A stretch of 64,000 nucleotides of DNA from Paramesorhizobium deserti. GTDB taxonomy: Bacteria; Pseudomonadota; Alphaproteobacteria; Rhizobiales; Rhizobiaceae. The notes under the pieces were generated by a model. That model was not told the DNA's origin. It made no database searches and saw nothing but the letters and a program-made list of their open reading frames with translations. Where the stretch lies: assembly GCF_001558695.1 (NCBI RefSeq), contig NZ_LNTU01000012.1, forward strand, positions 620,001-684,000. The letters are read 5' to 3'. A program made the translations under genes and the position numbers. Below, piece after piece: positions 39,215-48,776 of the stretch; position 1 is the first letter of the stretch; each line of letters begins with the position of its first letter.

Positions 39215-39374
39215 TTTGATAGCACTTGATTTGAAATGTCTTGCGAATCGATAAAACCGCTTCCGAAAACATATCAATCGCGGTAACACACGCGCTGATT
39301 ATAGCACGATCCCGGGGAAGAAACCGCTTCGGACCGGATCACAGGTAAATTGAAAATGGACACTGGAGCACGAC

Positions 39375-39629
39375 ATGTCCGATCATGCCATTCCTCATTT
39401 CCACAATGATACCGGCCATCAGGTCATCGAGATAGGCGTCCAGGAGTTCATGTGCGTCGGCGCCAACCCGCCTTTCGACCATCCGCATGTCTATCTCGAC
39501 ATGGGCGACGGGACGGAGATGGTCTGCCCCTATTGCTCGACGCTCTATCGCTACAATCCCGATCTTCACCAGACGGAAACGAAGCCGGCCGGCTGCCTTT
39601 ACGTCGAAGCGGACAACAAAGCCGCCTGA
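39375..39629 (+). CDS. Zinc-finger CHCC protein (NDUFS6-like)
   Basis: The 84-residue protein has Cys27, His36/His38, Cys51 and Cys54 (VCPYCSTLY), the CHCC zinc site. It resembles the C-terminal domain of complex I subunit NDUFS6, an accessory subunit found in alphaproteobacteria and mitochondria. Binding to NADH dehydrogenase is inferred from that relation. It is divergent from ppk. Confidence 0.85.
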   Translation: MSDHAIPHFHNDTGHQVIEIGVQEFMCVGANPPFDHPHVYLDMGDGTEMVCPYCSTLYRYNPDLHQTETKPAGCLYVEADNKAA

Positions 39630-39694
39630 TTGTCGCGGCGCGGCGGTTTCGGCGCCGAGGAAAGGGCCGTTCGACCAAGCGGCTTCCATAGACC

Positions 39695-40915
39695 ATGACA
39701 GCTTCCGCCGTCAGACAGATCATCATATCGGGAGCAGGTGTTGCGGGGCTGACGGCGGCGCTGGCGCTTGCCGCAAAGGGCTTCGAGATCATCATCTTCG
39801 AAAAGGCGCCGCGGCTATCGGAAGTCGGCGCCGGCCTGCAGCTTGCCCCCAACGCCACCCGCCTGCTCACACGCCTCGGCGTGCTTGACCGTCTCCTGCC
39901 GCAGGCGGTCACGCCTGACGCCCTCTACCTGCAGGACGGCGCGCGCGGCACCACCCTTCTGCGCATGGCGCTCGGCGATGCGGCCGAAACCCGCTGGCAT
40001 GCGCCCTATCTCGTCTGCCATCGCGCCGATCTCCAGGCCGCGCTCATCGCTGCGGTCCATGCCCATCCCGCGATTTCGATCAGGCTCGGCTCGAACGTGA
40101 TCTCGCATGAGGCCGGTAAAGACGGAGCGACGGTACGGATCGATGCCGGAGACCGCATCGAGGAGCATCACGGCACGATGCTTCTCGCCTGCGACGGCGT
40201 ATGGTCGGCACGCCGCGCCGCGGTGGAGCATGATCGAAGCGCCGCCTTTACCGGCTATATCGCCTGGCGGGCGAGCCTGGCCGCCGAAGCGCTGCCCGAG
40301 GCGCTCCGGGCCGCTCTGCCGGAGGTAAACAGCGTTTCGGCGTGGCTTGGGCGTGGCGTGCATTTCATCGTCTATCCCGTCAAGGCCGGGAAGTTCTTCA
40401 ATTTCGTTGCGATCACCAAGGGGCGCGACCCGGGCCGGGAGTGGTCCTCCAGGGGCGACAGCCTCGCGCTTGCCGCCGCCTTCTCCGGCTGGCATACGGC
40501 GATCCACGCCGTCATCGGCGCAGCGGCGGAGCAATGGACGTTCTGGCCGCTTTTCCAGATCGATCGTCCACGCTTCCTCTTGAATGAACGAACGGTGCTT
40601 CTCGGCGATGCAGCGCATGCGATGACGCCCTTCGCGGCGCAGGGCGCGGCAATGGCGATCGAGGACGCCTGCGCGCTTGCGGCGGCGCTTGGCGGCGATG
40701 CGGTGGACTGGCCGGCAGCGCTTTCCCGCTTCAACGAGGAGCGGCTGGCGCGGATCGCCAGCGTCGCCCGGCGCGGATCGCTCAACCGCTTCGCCTATCA
40801 CGCCGCCGGACCGCTGGCGCTCGGCCGTAACATGCTGCTGCGGTCGCGCCCGCCGGAGCGGTTTATTGCCGATCTCGATTGGCTTTATGGGTATGATGGG
40901 ACGGGGTTTATTTAG
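39695..40915 (+). CDS. FAD-dependent monooxygenase (salicylate-hydroxylase type)
   Basis: The 406-residue protein has the N-terminal GxGxxG dinucleotide site (ISGAGVAGLTAALAL), the GD motif region LLGDAAHAMTPFAAQGAAMAIEDA near residues 303-327, and conserved Arg/Trp positions of class A flavoprotein monooxygenases. Substrate is unknown. It ends TAG at 40913-40915, which lies one base inside the tandem array 40914-40969. Confidence 0.87.
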   Translation: MTASAVRQIIISGAGVAGLTAALALAAKGFEIIIFEKAPRLSEVGAGLQLAPNATRLLTRLGVLDRLLPQAVTPDALYLQDGARGTTLLRMALGDAAETRWHAPYLVCHRADLQAALIAAVHAHPAISIRLGSNVISHEAGKDGATVRIDAGDRIEEHHGTMLLACDGVWSARRAAVEHDRSAAFTGYIAWRASLAAEALPEALRAALPEVNSVSAWLGRGVHFIVYPVKAGKFFNFVAITKGRDPGREWSSRGDSLALAAAFSGWHTAIHAVIGAAAEQWTFWPLFQIDRPRFLLNERTVLLGDAAHAMTPFAAQGAAMAIEDACALAAALGGDAVDWPAALSRFNEERLARIASVARRGSLNRFAYHAAGPLALGRNMLLRSRPPERFIADLDWLYGYDGTGFI

Positions 40916-41039
40916 TGAGTAGTGAGTAGTGAGTAGTGAGTAGTGAGTAGTGAGTAGTGAGTAGTGAGTAGGAAAAAATAGCCGATGCGCTTCTCGGCAA
41001 GCCCTACTCACTATTTCACTATTTCACTACTCACTGATC
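40914..41039. repeat. AGTGAGT heptamer array with inverted partner
   Basis: Eight copies of AGTGAGT (40914-40969) are followed by an inverted block (CTACTCACTATTTCACTATT, then ACTCACTGA, about 41001-41039). The blocks lie between the convergent monooxygenase and aapP genes and could form a long hairpin. Confidence 0.8.
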
Positions 41040-41041
41040 AC

Positions 41042-41848
41042 TCAATGCAATATCTGGCTGAGGAACAGCTTGGTGCGCTCGTGCTGCGGGTTGTCGAAGA
41101 ATTCCGCAGGCGAGTTCTGTTCGACGATCTGGCCCTGGTCCATGAAGATGACGCGGTTGGCGACCTGGCGGGCGAAGCCCATCTCGTGGGTGACGCAGAC
41201 CATCGTCATGCCCTCTTCCGCGAGCGAGACCATGGTGTCGAGCACCTCCTTGATCATCTCGGGGTCGAGCGCCGAAGTCGGCTCGTCGAAGAGCATGATG
41301 CGCGGATTCATGCAGAGCGAGCGGGCGATCGCCACGCGCTGCTGCTGGCCCCCGGAGAGCTGGCCCGGATATTTGTTCGCCTGCTCGGGGATCTTGACCC
41401 TTTCCAGATAGTGCATGGCGATCTCTTCGGCCTTCTTCTTCGGCATCTTGCGCACCCAGATCGGCGCGAGCGTGCAGTTCTCAAGGATCGTGAGATGCGG
41501 GAAGAGGTTGAAGTGCTGGAAGACCATGCCGACCTCGCGACGCACCTCGTCGATCTTCTTCAGATCGTTGGTCAATTCGATGCCATCGACGAGAATCTTG
41601 CCCTTCTGGTGCTCCTCAAGCCGGTTGATGCAGCGGATCATGGTGGACTTGCCGGAGCCGGAGGGCCCGGCGACGACGATGCGCTCGCCGCGCATCACCT
41701 TGAGGTTGATGTCACGCAGCACGTGGAAATCGCCATACCATTTGTGCATGTTGATGATCTCGACCGCCACATCGGTGGAGGAAACCTGCATTCGGGAGTG
41801 GTCGACGTGGATGTCTTCCGGGTCGACGACGCTTTGTTGTGCTTTCAT
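41042..41848 (-). CDS. aapP: General L-amino acid ABC transporter ATPase AapP
   Basis: AapP energises broad-range uptake of L-amino acids. The 268-residue protein has Walker A (GPSGSGKST), the ABC signature (LSGGQQQR), Walker B ([12 protein letters not shown]) and the switch His (VTHEM). AGGGAA precedes the ATG. It is last in the aapJQMP operon, 12 bases after aapM. Confidence 0.97.
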   Translation of the reverse strand: MKAQQSVVDPEDIHVDHSRMQVSSTDVAVEIINMHKWYGDFHVLRDINLKVMRGERIVVAGPSGSGKSTMIRCINRLEEHQKGKILVDGIELTNDLKKIDEVRREVGMVFQHFNLFPHLTILENCTLAPIWVRKMPKKKAEEIAMHYLERVKIPEQANKYPGQLSGGQQQRVAIARSLCMNPRIMLFDEPTSALDPEMIKEVLDTMVSLAEEGMTMVCVTHEMGFARQVANRVIFMDQGQIVEQNSPAEFFDNPQHERTKLFLSQILH

Positions 41849-41860
41849 TGAAATGTTCCC

Positions 41861-43018
41861 TTATCTCTTGTGGCCGGTGTCGAGCCTGTTCTCCATAAAG
41901 ATAGAGTAGCGCGACATCGAAAAACAGAAAATCCAGAAGACGAATCCGGCGAAGATCAGTCCGGTCGCCGGGGTCTGAGGCGAGGCCCAGGTCGCATCGG
42001 AGAAATTCTGCCGGACGATGCCGAGCAGATCGAACATGCCGATGATGTAGACGAGGCTCGTATCCTTGAAAAGGCTGATGAAGGAGTTGACGATGCCGGG
42101 GATGACCAGCTTCAGCGCCTGCGGCAGGATGATCAGCCGCATCTTCTGCCAATAGCTCAGGCCCAGCGAATCCGCCCCCTCGAACTGCCCCTTCGGAATG
42201 GCCTGCAACCCGCCGCGGATGACCTCCGCCAGATAGGCGGTCTCGAACAGGGCGACGCCGATCAGGGCCCTGAGCAGCTTGTCGAAGGTAACGCCCGGCG
42301 GCAGGAACAGCGGCAGCATGACGCTGGCCATGAACAGCACCGTCACCAGCGGCACACCGCGTATCGTCTCGATGAAGATGATGGAAAGCAGCCTGATGAC
42401 GGGCAGGTTCGAACGACGGCCCAGCGCCAGAAGGATGCCGAGCGGCAGGGAAACGGCGATACCGACGAAGGAGAGAACCAGCGTCACAAGGAGGCCGCCC
42501 CAAAGCGGCGTTTCGACAAAGCTCAGATTGAACGAGCCGCCGACGAGAAGGAAGAAGGCGACAACCGGAAAGGCGACGAAGAACAGAAGCGCATTCAACC
42601 TTTTGTGCGGCACACGCGGGATGAGCAGCGGGACCAGCAGAGCCACGAAGAGCACTGCCGTCAGATCAACGCGCCAACGCTCGCCGAAGGGGTAGCGTCC
42701 GTAAAGGAACTGCTGGAACTTGGCATTGACGAATGCCCAGCACGCTCCGGACCAGCCGTCCGGCTGGATGCCGCCCTGGGCGACCGTGCTGCAGACGGTG
42801 CGATCGGGGCCTGTCCAAACGGCATTGACGAAAAGCCAGTTGATGGCCGGCGGCAGAAACCAGGCCAGAAAAAGGATAGCGAGAGCCGACAGTGCGGCAT
42901 CCACGGGCGTGGCGAACAGGTTGGTGCGCAGCCAGCTGCCAAGGCCGCGCTCGCTACGCGGCGGAGGTTGAACGCCTGCCATTTCGGCGCGCACAAAGCT
43001 GAGATCAGGATTTGCCAT
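41861..43018 (-). CDS. aapM: General L-amino acid ABC transporter permease AapM
   Basis: The 385-residue permease has the HisM-type inner-membrane signature (the EAA loop [28 protein letters not shown]). Five or more membrane helices precede it, with a long N-terminal periplasmic loop containing Cys residues, as in Rhizobium AapM. It lies 1 base from aapQ. Confidence 0.96.
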   Translation of the reverse strand: MANPDLSFVRAEMAGVQPPPRSERGLGSWLRTNLFATPVDAALSALAILFLAWFLPPAINWLFVNAVWTGPDRTVCSTVAQGGIQPDGWSGACWAFVNAKFQQFLYGRYPFGERWRVDLTAVLFVALLVPLLIPRVPHKRLNALLFFVAFPVVAFFLLVGGSFNLSFVETPLWGGLLVTLVLSFVGIAVSLPLGILLALGRRSNLPVIRLLSIIFIETIRGVPLVTVLFMASVMLPLFLPPGVTFDKLLRALIGVALFETAYLAEVIRGGLQAIPKGQFEGADSLGLSYWQKMRLIILPQALKLVIPGIVNSFISLFKDTSLVYIIGMFDLLGIVRQNFSDATWASPQTPATGLIFAGFVFWIFCFSMSRYSIFMENRLDTGHKR

Positions 43019-43019
43019 C

Positions 43020-44213
43020 TTATCTCTCCACCAGTGCCATTTTGGCGTTGAACCAGTTCATGAAGCCCGATGTAACGAGGCTGAGGCTGAGATAGATCGC
43101 CATCCAGATGGCCACCACCTCAACGGACTGACCCGTCTGGTTGAGGATCGTTCCGCCCACGGCCACGAGATCGGGATAGCCTATGGCAATGGCCAGCGAC
43201 GAGTTCTTGGTCAGGTTCAGAAACTGGTTCGTCAGCGGCGGAATGATGATGCGCAACGCCTGCGGGATCACCACGAGGCGCATCGTCGGCCCGGGGCGCA
43301 AGCCCAGCGCGTGGGAAGCCTCGGTCTGTCCCTTGCTGACGCCCAGAATGCCGGCACGCACGATCTCGGCGATGAAGGCGGCGGTATAGAAGGAGAGTGC
43401 CAGATAGAGCGCCAGGAATTCCGGCTTCACCTGCATGCCGCCCGACAGGTTGAAGGTGCCGAGCTTGGGATAGTCAAGCGTCGCCGGAAAGCCCGTGAGG
43501 ATGGCGGCGAGCAGTGGTAGCCCGAGAATGAGCGCCGCGGCCGTGCGATAGACGGGAAATATCTGCCCGGTCGCCATCTGCCGCTTGCGCGCCCAGCGAG
43601 CCACGAAAAAGGAAAGTACCAGCCCGACGACGAAGCCGATGCCGATCAGCCCGGCATTGTCCCCCCAGATGATGGAGGGAAGGAAAATGCCGCGATTGTT
43701 CAAATAGCTGCCAAAAGGCAGGGAGAGGCTCTCGCGCGCCTGCGGCAGCACCGAAAGCACGCCGAAATACCAGAAGAAGATGACGAGAAGCGGCGGAATG
43801 TTGCGGAATATCTCGACATAGACCAGGCAGATCTTGCGGATCAGCCAGTTATGGGAAAGCCGTCCTATGCCGACGAGAAAGCCGACGATGGAGGCCGTGA
43901 CAACGCCGATGGCGGCCACGTAGAGCGTGTTGAGGAAGCCGACATAGAGCGCCCGCCCGTAGGTGGAATCGCTCGTATACTGGACCAGCGACTGGCTGAT
44001 ATCGAAACCGGCGCGGCCTTTCAGGAAGCCAAAGCCGGAAGCGATATTGGCACGCTGCAAATTGGTGACCGTGTTGTTGGCGATCCAATAGATCAGCGAG
44101 ATGATCGCGATGAAGGCCACGGCCTGATAGAGTATGCCGCGGATTTTCGGGTCGTACAGAAAAGATACGCCCGGGCTTTCACGGCCGGATCCTGCAATAT
44201 CCTGAGACGCCAT
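43020..44213 (-). CDS. aapQ: General L-amino acid ABC transporter permease AapQ
   Basis: The 397-residue permease has the conserved EAA loop ([30 protein letters not shown]) and eight or more membrane helices. I use the ATG at 44213 after GAGGGG; longer frames reach 44240. It follows aapJ after about 110 bases. Confidence 0.96.
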   Translation of the reverse strand: MASQDIAGSGRESPGVSFLYDPKIRGILYQAVAFIAIISLIYWIANNTVTNLQRANIASGFGFLKGRAGFDISQSLVQYTSDSTYGRALYVGFLNTLYVAAIGVVTASIVGFLVGIGRLSHNWLIRKICLVYVEIFRNIPPLLVIFFWYFGVLSVLPQARESLSLPFGSYLNNRGIFLPSIIWGDNAGLIGIGFVVGLVLSFFVARWARKRQMATGQIFPVYRTAAALILGLPLLAAILTGFPATLDYPKLGTFNLSGGMQVKPEFLALYLALSFYTAAFIAEIVRAGILGVSKGQTEASHALGLRPGPTMRLVVIPQALRIIIPPLTNQFLNLTKNSSLAIAIGYPDLVAVGGTILNQTGQSVEVVAIWMAIYLSLSLVTSGFMNWFNAKMALVER

Positions 44214-44324
44214 GTACCCCTCGTTTGTTCTTATTCCCATTTATCATTATAGCACGATTGTTCGGGAAGATGGCTATTCGCCACCCTCCCGTCTTCGTTC
44301 ATACTTTTTTGTGGATCCGCGCCC

Positions 44325-45356
44325 TTAGCGGACCGGCATGCCGTATTGCAGACCGCCCTTCGTCCACTGGGCATTGAGGCCGCGGGCGATCTTGAGCGGG
44401 CTTGCAGAGCCGATATTGCGCTCGAAGAGCTCGCCGTAATTGCCGACGCCCTTGACGATGTTGACGACCCAGTCATTGGTCAGGCCGAGATCGGTGCCAA
44501 CCTTGGTATCGGCTTCGGTGCCGAGCAGACGCTTGATCTCCGGATTGTCGGAGTTCTTCATCTCATCGACATTGGCCTGCGTGATGCCGAATTCCTCGGC
44601 GTTGAGCAGAGCATAATGGGTCCACCTGACGACGTCGGCCCACTGTGAATCGCCCTGGCGGACGGCGGGACCGAGCGGTTCCTTGGAGATGATTTCCGGC
44701 AGAACGACATGATCGTCGGGATTGGAGAGCGTCAGGCGGGTCGCATAAAGGCCCGACTGGTCGGTGGTGTAGGCATCGCAACGGCCGGCATCATAGGCAG
44801 CGTTGACTTCTTCCACCTTCTCGAACACGACGGGATTGTACTCCATCTTGTTCGCCCGGAAGTAATCGGCCAGGTTCAGCTCGGTCGTCGTGCCGGACTG
44901 GACGCAGACCGATGCGCCGGAAAGCTGCAGCGCGGAATTGATGCCCGACAGCTTCTTGGCGTTGATCATGAAGCCCTGGCCGTCATAATAGTTGACGCCG
45001 GTGAAATCGAGACCGAGCGAGGTATCGCGGCTGATGGTCCAGGTCGTGTTGCGGATCAGGACGTCGATCTCGCCCGACTGCAGCGCGGTGAAGCGCTCCT
45101 TGGCGTTGAGCGGCGTGAACTTGACCTTGGTAGCATCGCCAAAGATCGCGGCGGCGACGGCGCGGCAATAATCGACGTCGAAGCCCGACCATTCCCCCTT
45201 GTCATTCGGAGCGGAGAAGCCTGCAAGGCTGGTATTGACACCGCACTGCAGGAAGCCCTTGGCCTTTACATCGTCCAGCGTGCCCGCAGAGGCCGCCGTG
45301 GCGGCATATGCAAGCGCTGCTGCGCCGAGGACGCCTTGAAGAACAGTCTTTTTCAT
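44325..45356 (-). CDS. aapJ: Periplasmic amino-acid binding protein AapJ
   Basis: The 343-residue protein has an N-terminal signal peptide (MKKTVLQGVLGAAALAYAA, cut near ASAGTL) and the solute-binding family 3 fold (GFDVDYCRAVAAAIFGDA, LDFTGVNYYDGQGFM). It captures L-amino acids for AapQMP. It is the first gene of the operon and its upstream region is long. Confidence 0.96.
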   Translation of the reverse strand: MKKTVLQGVLGAAALAYAATAASAGTLDDVKAKGFLQCGVNTSLAGFSAPNDKGEWSGFDVDYCRAVAAAIFGDATKVKFTPLNAKERFTALQSGEIDVLIRNTTWTISRDTSLGLDFTGVNYYDGQGFMINAKKLSGINSALQLSGASVCVQSGTTTELNLADYFRANKMEYNPVVFEKVEEVNAAYDAGRCDAYTTDQSGLYATRLTLSNPDDHVVLPEIISKEPLGPAVRQGDSQWADVVRWTHYALLNAEEFGITQANVDEMKNSDNPEIKRLLGTEADTKVGTDLGLTNDWVVNIVKGVGNYGELFERNIGSASPLKIARGLNAQWTKGGLQYGMPVR

Positions 45357-45709
45357 TTGGCTACTACCCTTTTTGTGTTGCCTTTGTGTTCCCGTTTAAA
45401 GGGCACCATGCAGAAGTCCGGCATCCTGTCCCGGAACGCCGCATGTCCATTCGGACACGCAAGAACGCTCCAGTTTTTTAAACCACGCATCGGACTTTCC
45501 GAAACCGATCCCGATTTTCGGGCCGATGGCGTAGCGGATACCGGTCATCAAGATGTCTGCCGTGCTCCCATTCACGTTTTCATCGAAGGCGATTATTCGG
45601 CTCCGGTCAAGGCTTTTGGCGCCTCTACAACCAAAGCAGCACCCTCTTAAGATGAAAATCTGAAAAAGCGAATCGCTCTCATAGAGAAATTCACCGATCT
45701 TCACGCCGA
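45357..45709. other. Gene-free stretch upstream of aapJ
   Basis: About 350 bases between aapJ and the PAP2 gene, with the aapJ promoter region at 45357-45450 (no motif I can name) and a palindromic repeat at 45487-45530. The rest shows nothing recognisable. Confidence 0.5.
45487..45530. repeat. Short palindromic repeat upstream of aapJ
   Basis: GCATCGG and TTTCCGAAA pair with the right arm (TTTTCGGGCCGATGGC), giving an imperfect palindrome like the one at 24095-24137. It is a dispersed intergenic repeat type. Confidence 0.45.
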
Positions 45710-46498
45710 TCAAGGCGAATTTTCCCACCTCTCCGCGGTCAGGACATGGCGTTTCGGCAGCATTCGCCCGGGATCGATCGAGAATCCCAGATTCCTGTTC
45801 GCCAGAAAACGGGCCAGAAAAAGCGTGAACAGGAAGCCTATGGAAAAGCCGGCCACCACGTCGGTCGGATAATGGGCGGCCACCGCTATGCGGCTGAAGG
45901 CGAGCGCAAGGGTGGCGACGAGAACGGGCAGCCGCCAGCGGGGGAACCAGAGCGCCAGAATGATCGTGACCGCCCCCACCGTCGCGGAATGGCCGGAGGG
46001 GAAGCTGACATAGAGATAACCGCCGTGGAAAGGCTCGATGAAAGCGGGGCCGAGCGTGTCGATCAGGGCCGGTCTGGCCCGCCCGACGGCGATTTTGATG
46101 ATATAGACGATGACTGCGCTTAACCCGATGCCGGCGAATGCGAATGCGGTCTGGCTCTCCAGCGTATAAAGCCGTGCCTTCTGGCGCCCCTCCAATGTCC
46201 GCCGGTCCCTGCCCGTGGTCCACAGAAGAATGCAGAAGGCGATCGCGAGGTAGAACAGGGTTCTGCCGACATCCGTCAGGTCCCGCAACAGGGACAGCCC
46301 CGGCATCTCACTGGACGAGGCGGCGCGCAGGATCGCTCCGTCATAGGGATGCAGAAAATAAAGGACGGGAACCAGCAGGACAATCGCCACCGTCATCCAC
46401 CATGTCCATGGATACGGCGTGTCGGATGGCGCTGGAGAGCGCAGGCCCTGGGCGAGTGAGTGGAATGCAGTGCGGAGATTGGCTCTGAAGATGGTCAT
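45710..46498 (-). CDS. PAP2-family phosphatase
   Basis: The 262-residue membrane protein has the three lipid phosphate phosphatase motifs: KIAVGRARP, FPSGHS and SRIAVAAHYPTDV, so it should dephosphorylate a lipid phosphate or undecaprenyl pyrophosphate. Six membrane helices. The ATG at 46498 (GGAAG upstream) and one at 46543 are both possible starts. It is divergent from metC. Confidence 0.85.
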   Translation of the reverse strand: MTIFRANLRTAFHSLAQGLRSPAPSDTPYPWTWWMTVAIVLLVPVLYFLHPYDGAILRAASSSEMPGLSLLRDLTDVGRTLFYLAIAFCILLWTTGRDRRTLEGRQKARLYTLESQTAFAFAGIGLSAVIVYIIKIAVGRARPALIDTLGPAFIEPFHGGYLYVSFPSGHSATVGAVTIILALWFPRWRLPVLVATLALAFSRIAVAAHYPTDVVAGFSIGFLFTLFLARFLANRNLGFSIDPGRMLPKRHVLTAERWENSP

Positions 46499-46655
46499 GT
46501 TCTTCCGTATCGTCACTTCTGGCTTTTGAGCCTGGTCCGGCATGGAACCCCGTCAAGTGTTGCAAGAACGGCGCGGCGGGATTATCGACGGCCGTGGCTT
46601 GTCATTGGATTTTGTCACTAAATGGGTCGCGCAGGGCCGCATAGGAGAATCATTG

Positions 46656-47837
46656 ATGGAAAAAAACCGGGATAAGAAAAAGCCGTTCGGCATCAATACG
46701 CTTCTCACCCATTGCGGCAATGATCCGCGCGACTATCACGGCTTCGTCAATCCGCCGGTCGTTCATGCCTCGACGGTGCTTTTTCCTGATGCGCAGACGA
46801 TGGCGACTCGGAACCAGAAATACACCTATGGAACGCGCGGCACGCCGACGAGCGACGCGCTCGCCCAGGCGATCGACGCCCTGGAAGGATCGGCCGGCAC
46901 CGTCCTCGTCCCCTCGGGCCTTACGGCCGTCACCGTCCCTCTCCTCACCTTCCTGTCGGCCGGCGACCATGTGCTGTTCGTCGATTCGATCTACAATCCG
47001 ACGCGGCATTTCGCCGATACGATGCTGACGCGGCTCGGCATCACGGTGGAATATTACGATCCGGGCATCGGCGCCGGCATCGCCGAACTGATCCGCCCCA
47101 ACACGAAGGTCGTCTTCACCGAATCGCCCGGCTCGAACACGTTCGAGATGCAGGACATTCCGGCGATCGTGGAGAAAGCGCATGAAGCCGATGCCATCGT
47201 GATGATGGACAATACCTGGGCGACACCCCTCTATTTCAGGCCGCTCGACCATGGCGTCGATATCTCCATCCACGCGGCGACGAAATACCCTTCCGGCCAT
47301 TCGGACGTACTCCTGGGTACGGTTTCGGCGAATGAGCGCTGCTGGCCAAGACTGCTGGAGGGCCATGGCACGCTCGGCATGTGCGCCGCGCCAGATGACG
47401 TCTACCAGATCCTACGCGGCCTGCGCACGATGGGCATCAGGCTCGAGGCGCACCAGAAAAGCGCGCTCGAGATCGCGCGCTGGCTCGAGACCCAAGCCGG
47501 CGTCGCCTCGGTGCTGCACCCGGCGCTTGAAAGCCATCCTGACCATGCGATCTGGAAGCGCGATTTCACCGGCGCGTCGGGCATCTTCTCGATTGTGCTC
47601 GACGGAGGAGCCAAGAAGAAGGCGCATGCCTTCCTCGACGCGCTGGAGATATTCGGCCTGGGCTATTCATGGGGCGGCTTCGAGAGCCTGGCGGTGCATG
47701 TCAGCCTTGCCGACCGCACGGTGAGCAGGGCCGATTATGGCGGACCGGTGATCCGGCTGCAGATCGGACTGGAAGATACGGGCGACCTGATCGCGGACCT
47801 GCAGAAGGGGCTCGCGGCAGCCGCTACAGCCGAATAG
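46656..47837 (+). CDS. metC: Cystathionine beta-lyase
   Basis: The enzyme cleaves cystathionine to homocysteine. The 393-residue protein has the PLP lysine at Lys210 (SIHAATKYPSGHSD) and the Cys/Met metabolism signature (DNTWATPLYFRPLDHGVD). AGGAG lies eight bases before the ATG at 46656; the frame extends to 46542. Confidence 0.93.
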   Translation: MEKNRDKKKPFGINTLLTHCGNDPRDYHGFVNPPVVHASTVLFPDAQTMATRNQKYTYGTRGTPTSDALAQAIDALEGSAGTVLVPSGLTAVTVPLLTFLSAGDHVLFVDSIYNPTRHFADTMLTRLGITVEYYDPGIGAGIAELIRPNTKVVFTESPGSNTFEMQDIPAIVEKAHEADAIVMMDNTWATPLYFRPLDHGVDISIHAATKYPSGHSDVLLGTVSANERCWPRLLEGHGTLGMCAAPDDVYQILRGLRTMGIRLEAHQKSALEIARWLETQAGVASVLHPALESHPDHAIWKRDFTGASGIFSIVLDGGAKKKAHAFLDALEIFGLGYSWGGFESLAVHVSLADRTVSRADYGGPVIRLQIGLEDTGDLIADLQKGLAAAATAE

Positions 47838-48135
47838 CGGTATTGTCGCCTGTTTGTGTCAGCGCATTCCGCTTCCGCACAACCGATCGCATCCTTGGCA
47901 ACTTATTGGAGTAGCGCGGCGACCGCGACTCGGTCCAGGATTGCACCATCGCTGGGGGACGTGCCAGCGCGAGGCCCGGCGTCCATCATCCTCCCAACGC
48001 CGGGCCTCAGCGTGGGATTTTCCGTTGGTGGAACATGTCGGCGTTGTGGTCTTTCCACTTTCTGCGGCCAACATCGTTTTCCCTCTTGCGCCGATGGGCT
48101 GAAATCTCTAGGGAAATCAACATTCGCCAAGGTGG
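47838..48135. other. Gene-free stretch before tRNA-Pro
   Basis: About 300 bases hold a strong 12-bp hairpin (47971-48008) and otherwise unremarkable sequence up to the tRNA. The tRNA-Pro promoter should lie at 48030-48130; I cannot name its elements. Confidence 0.5.
47971..48008. terminator. GC-rich 12-bp perfect hairpin downstream of metC
   Basis: GAGGCCCGGCGT pairs perfectly with ACGCCGGGCCTC across a 14-base loop. There is no T-run after it, so it is either a Rho-dependent or weak terminator, or part of a structured RNA. It lies 133 bases after metC. Confidence 0.4.
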
Positions 48136-48212
48136 CGGAGCGTAGCGCAGCCTGGTAGCGCACCTGATTTGGGATCAGGGGGTCGCAGGTTCGAATCCTG
48201 CCGCTCCGACCA
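48136..48212 (+). tRNA. tRNA-Pro(TGG)
   Basis: A 77-nt cloverleaf: acceptor CGGAGCG with CGCTCCG, anticodon loop TTTGGGA giving anticodon TGG, T-loop GGTTCGAATCC, discriminator A and encoded CCA (48210-48212). Confidence 0.96.
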
Positions 48213-48237
48213 TTTTCGCACTCAAGGGTGTCTGGAC

Positions 48238-48543
48238 ATGGTCGCACGCATATATCGTCCCGCCAAGACTGCCATGCAGTCGGGCAAGGCAAAAACGAAA
48301 TCGTGGCTTCTGGAGTTCGAACCTGAGACGCCGCGCAAGGTGGAGCCGCTGATGGGCTATACCTCTTCCGGCGACATGAAGAGCCAGATCAGGCTTTTCT
48401 TCGACACCCAGGAAGAAGCCGTCGCTTATGCCGAAAGGAACGGCATCGCCTATCGCCTCGATGAGCCGAAAGAAGCGAAGCGCCGCAAGGTCTCCTATTC
48501 CGACAATTTCAAATACGACCGCCAGCAGCCCTGGACGCACTGA
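48238..48543 (+). CDS. NDUFS4-like NADH dehydrogenase accessory protein
   Basis: The 101-residue protein matches the ETC complex I subunit conserved region (NDUFS4/NDUA4-type): RIYRPAKTAMQSGKAKTKSWLLEFEPE, then a TSSGDMKSQIRLFF stretch, and the C-terminal YSDNFKYDRQQPWTH. This accessory complex I subunit occurs in alphaproteobacteria and mitochondria. It starts 25 bases after tRNA-Pro, probably on the same transcript. Confidence 0.9.
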   Translation: MVARIYRPAKTAMQSGKAKTKSWLLEFEPETPRKVEPLMGYTSSGDMKSQIRLFFDTQEEAVAYAERNGIAYRLDEPKEAKRRKVSYSDNFKYDRQQPWTH

Positions 48544-48590
48544 TCAGCGCATTGAACGGCTTGCCGCAAGCGTGTAGTGCTTGTCCCATC

Positions 48591-48667
48591 GGTCCCGTAG
48601 CTCAGATGGATAGAGCACCGGCCTTCTAAGCCGATGGTCGCAGGTTCGAGTCCTGCCGGGATCGCCA
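48591..48667 (+). tRNA. tRNA-Arg(TCT)
   Basis: A 77-nt cloverleaf: acceptor GGTCCCG with CGGGATC, anticodon loop CTTCTAA giving anticodon TCT, T-loop GGTTCGAGTCC, discriminator G and encoded CCA (48665-48667). Confidence 0.96.
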
Positions 48668-48776
48668 TTTTTTCTTCCCATCAGAATTTGTTGGGCACGG
48701 TTCTCTGTGGACATGGGCGTTGATCTTCGGTTCCACCGGTCCCCGTCCCGAGCATCTCTCCCTGCCGGCATCATAT

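Noticed and set aside
46544-46655. Possible SAM-type riboswitch upstream of metC
   Set aside because: No SAM-I or SAM-II core pattern is visible in the 110 bases before the start.
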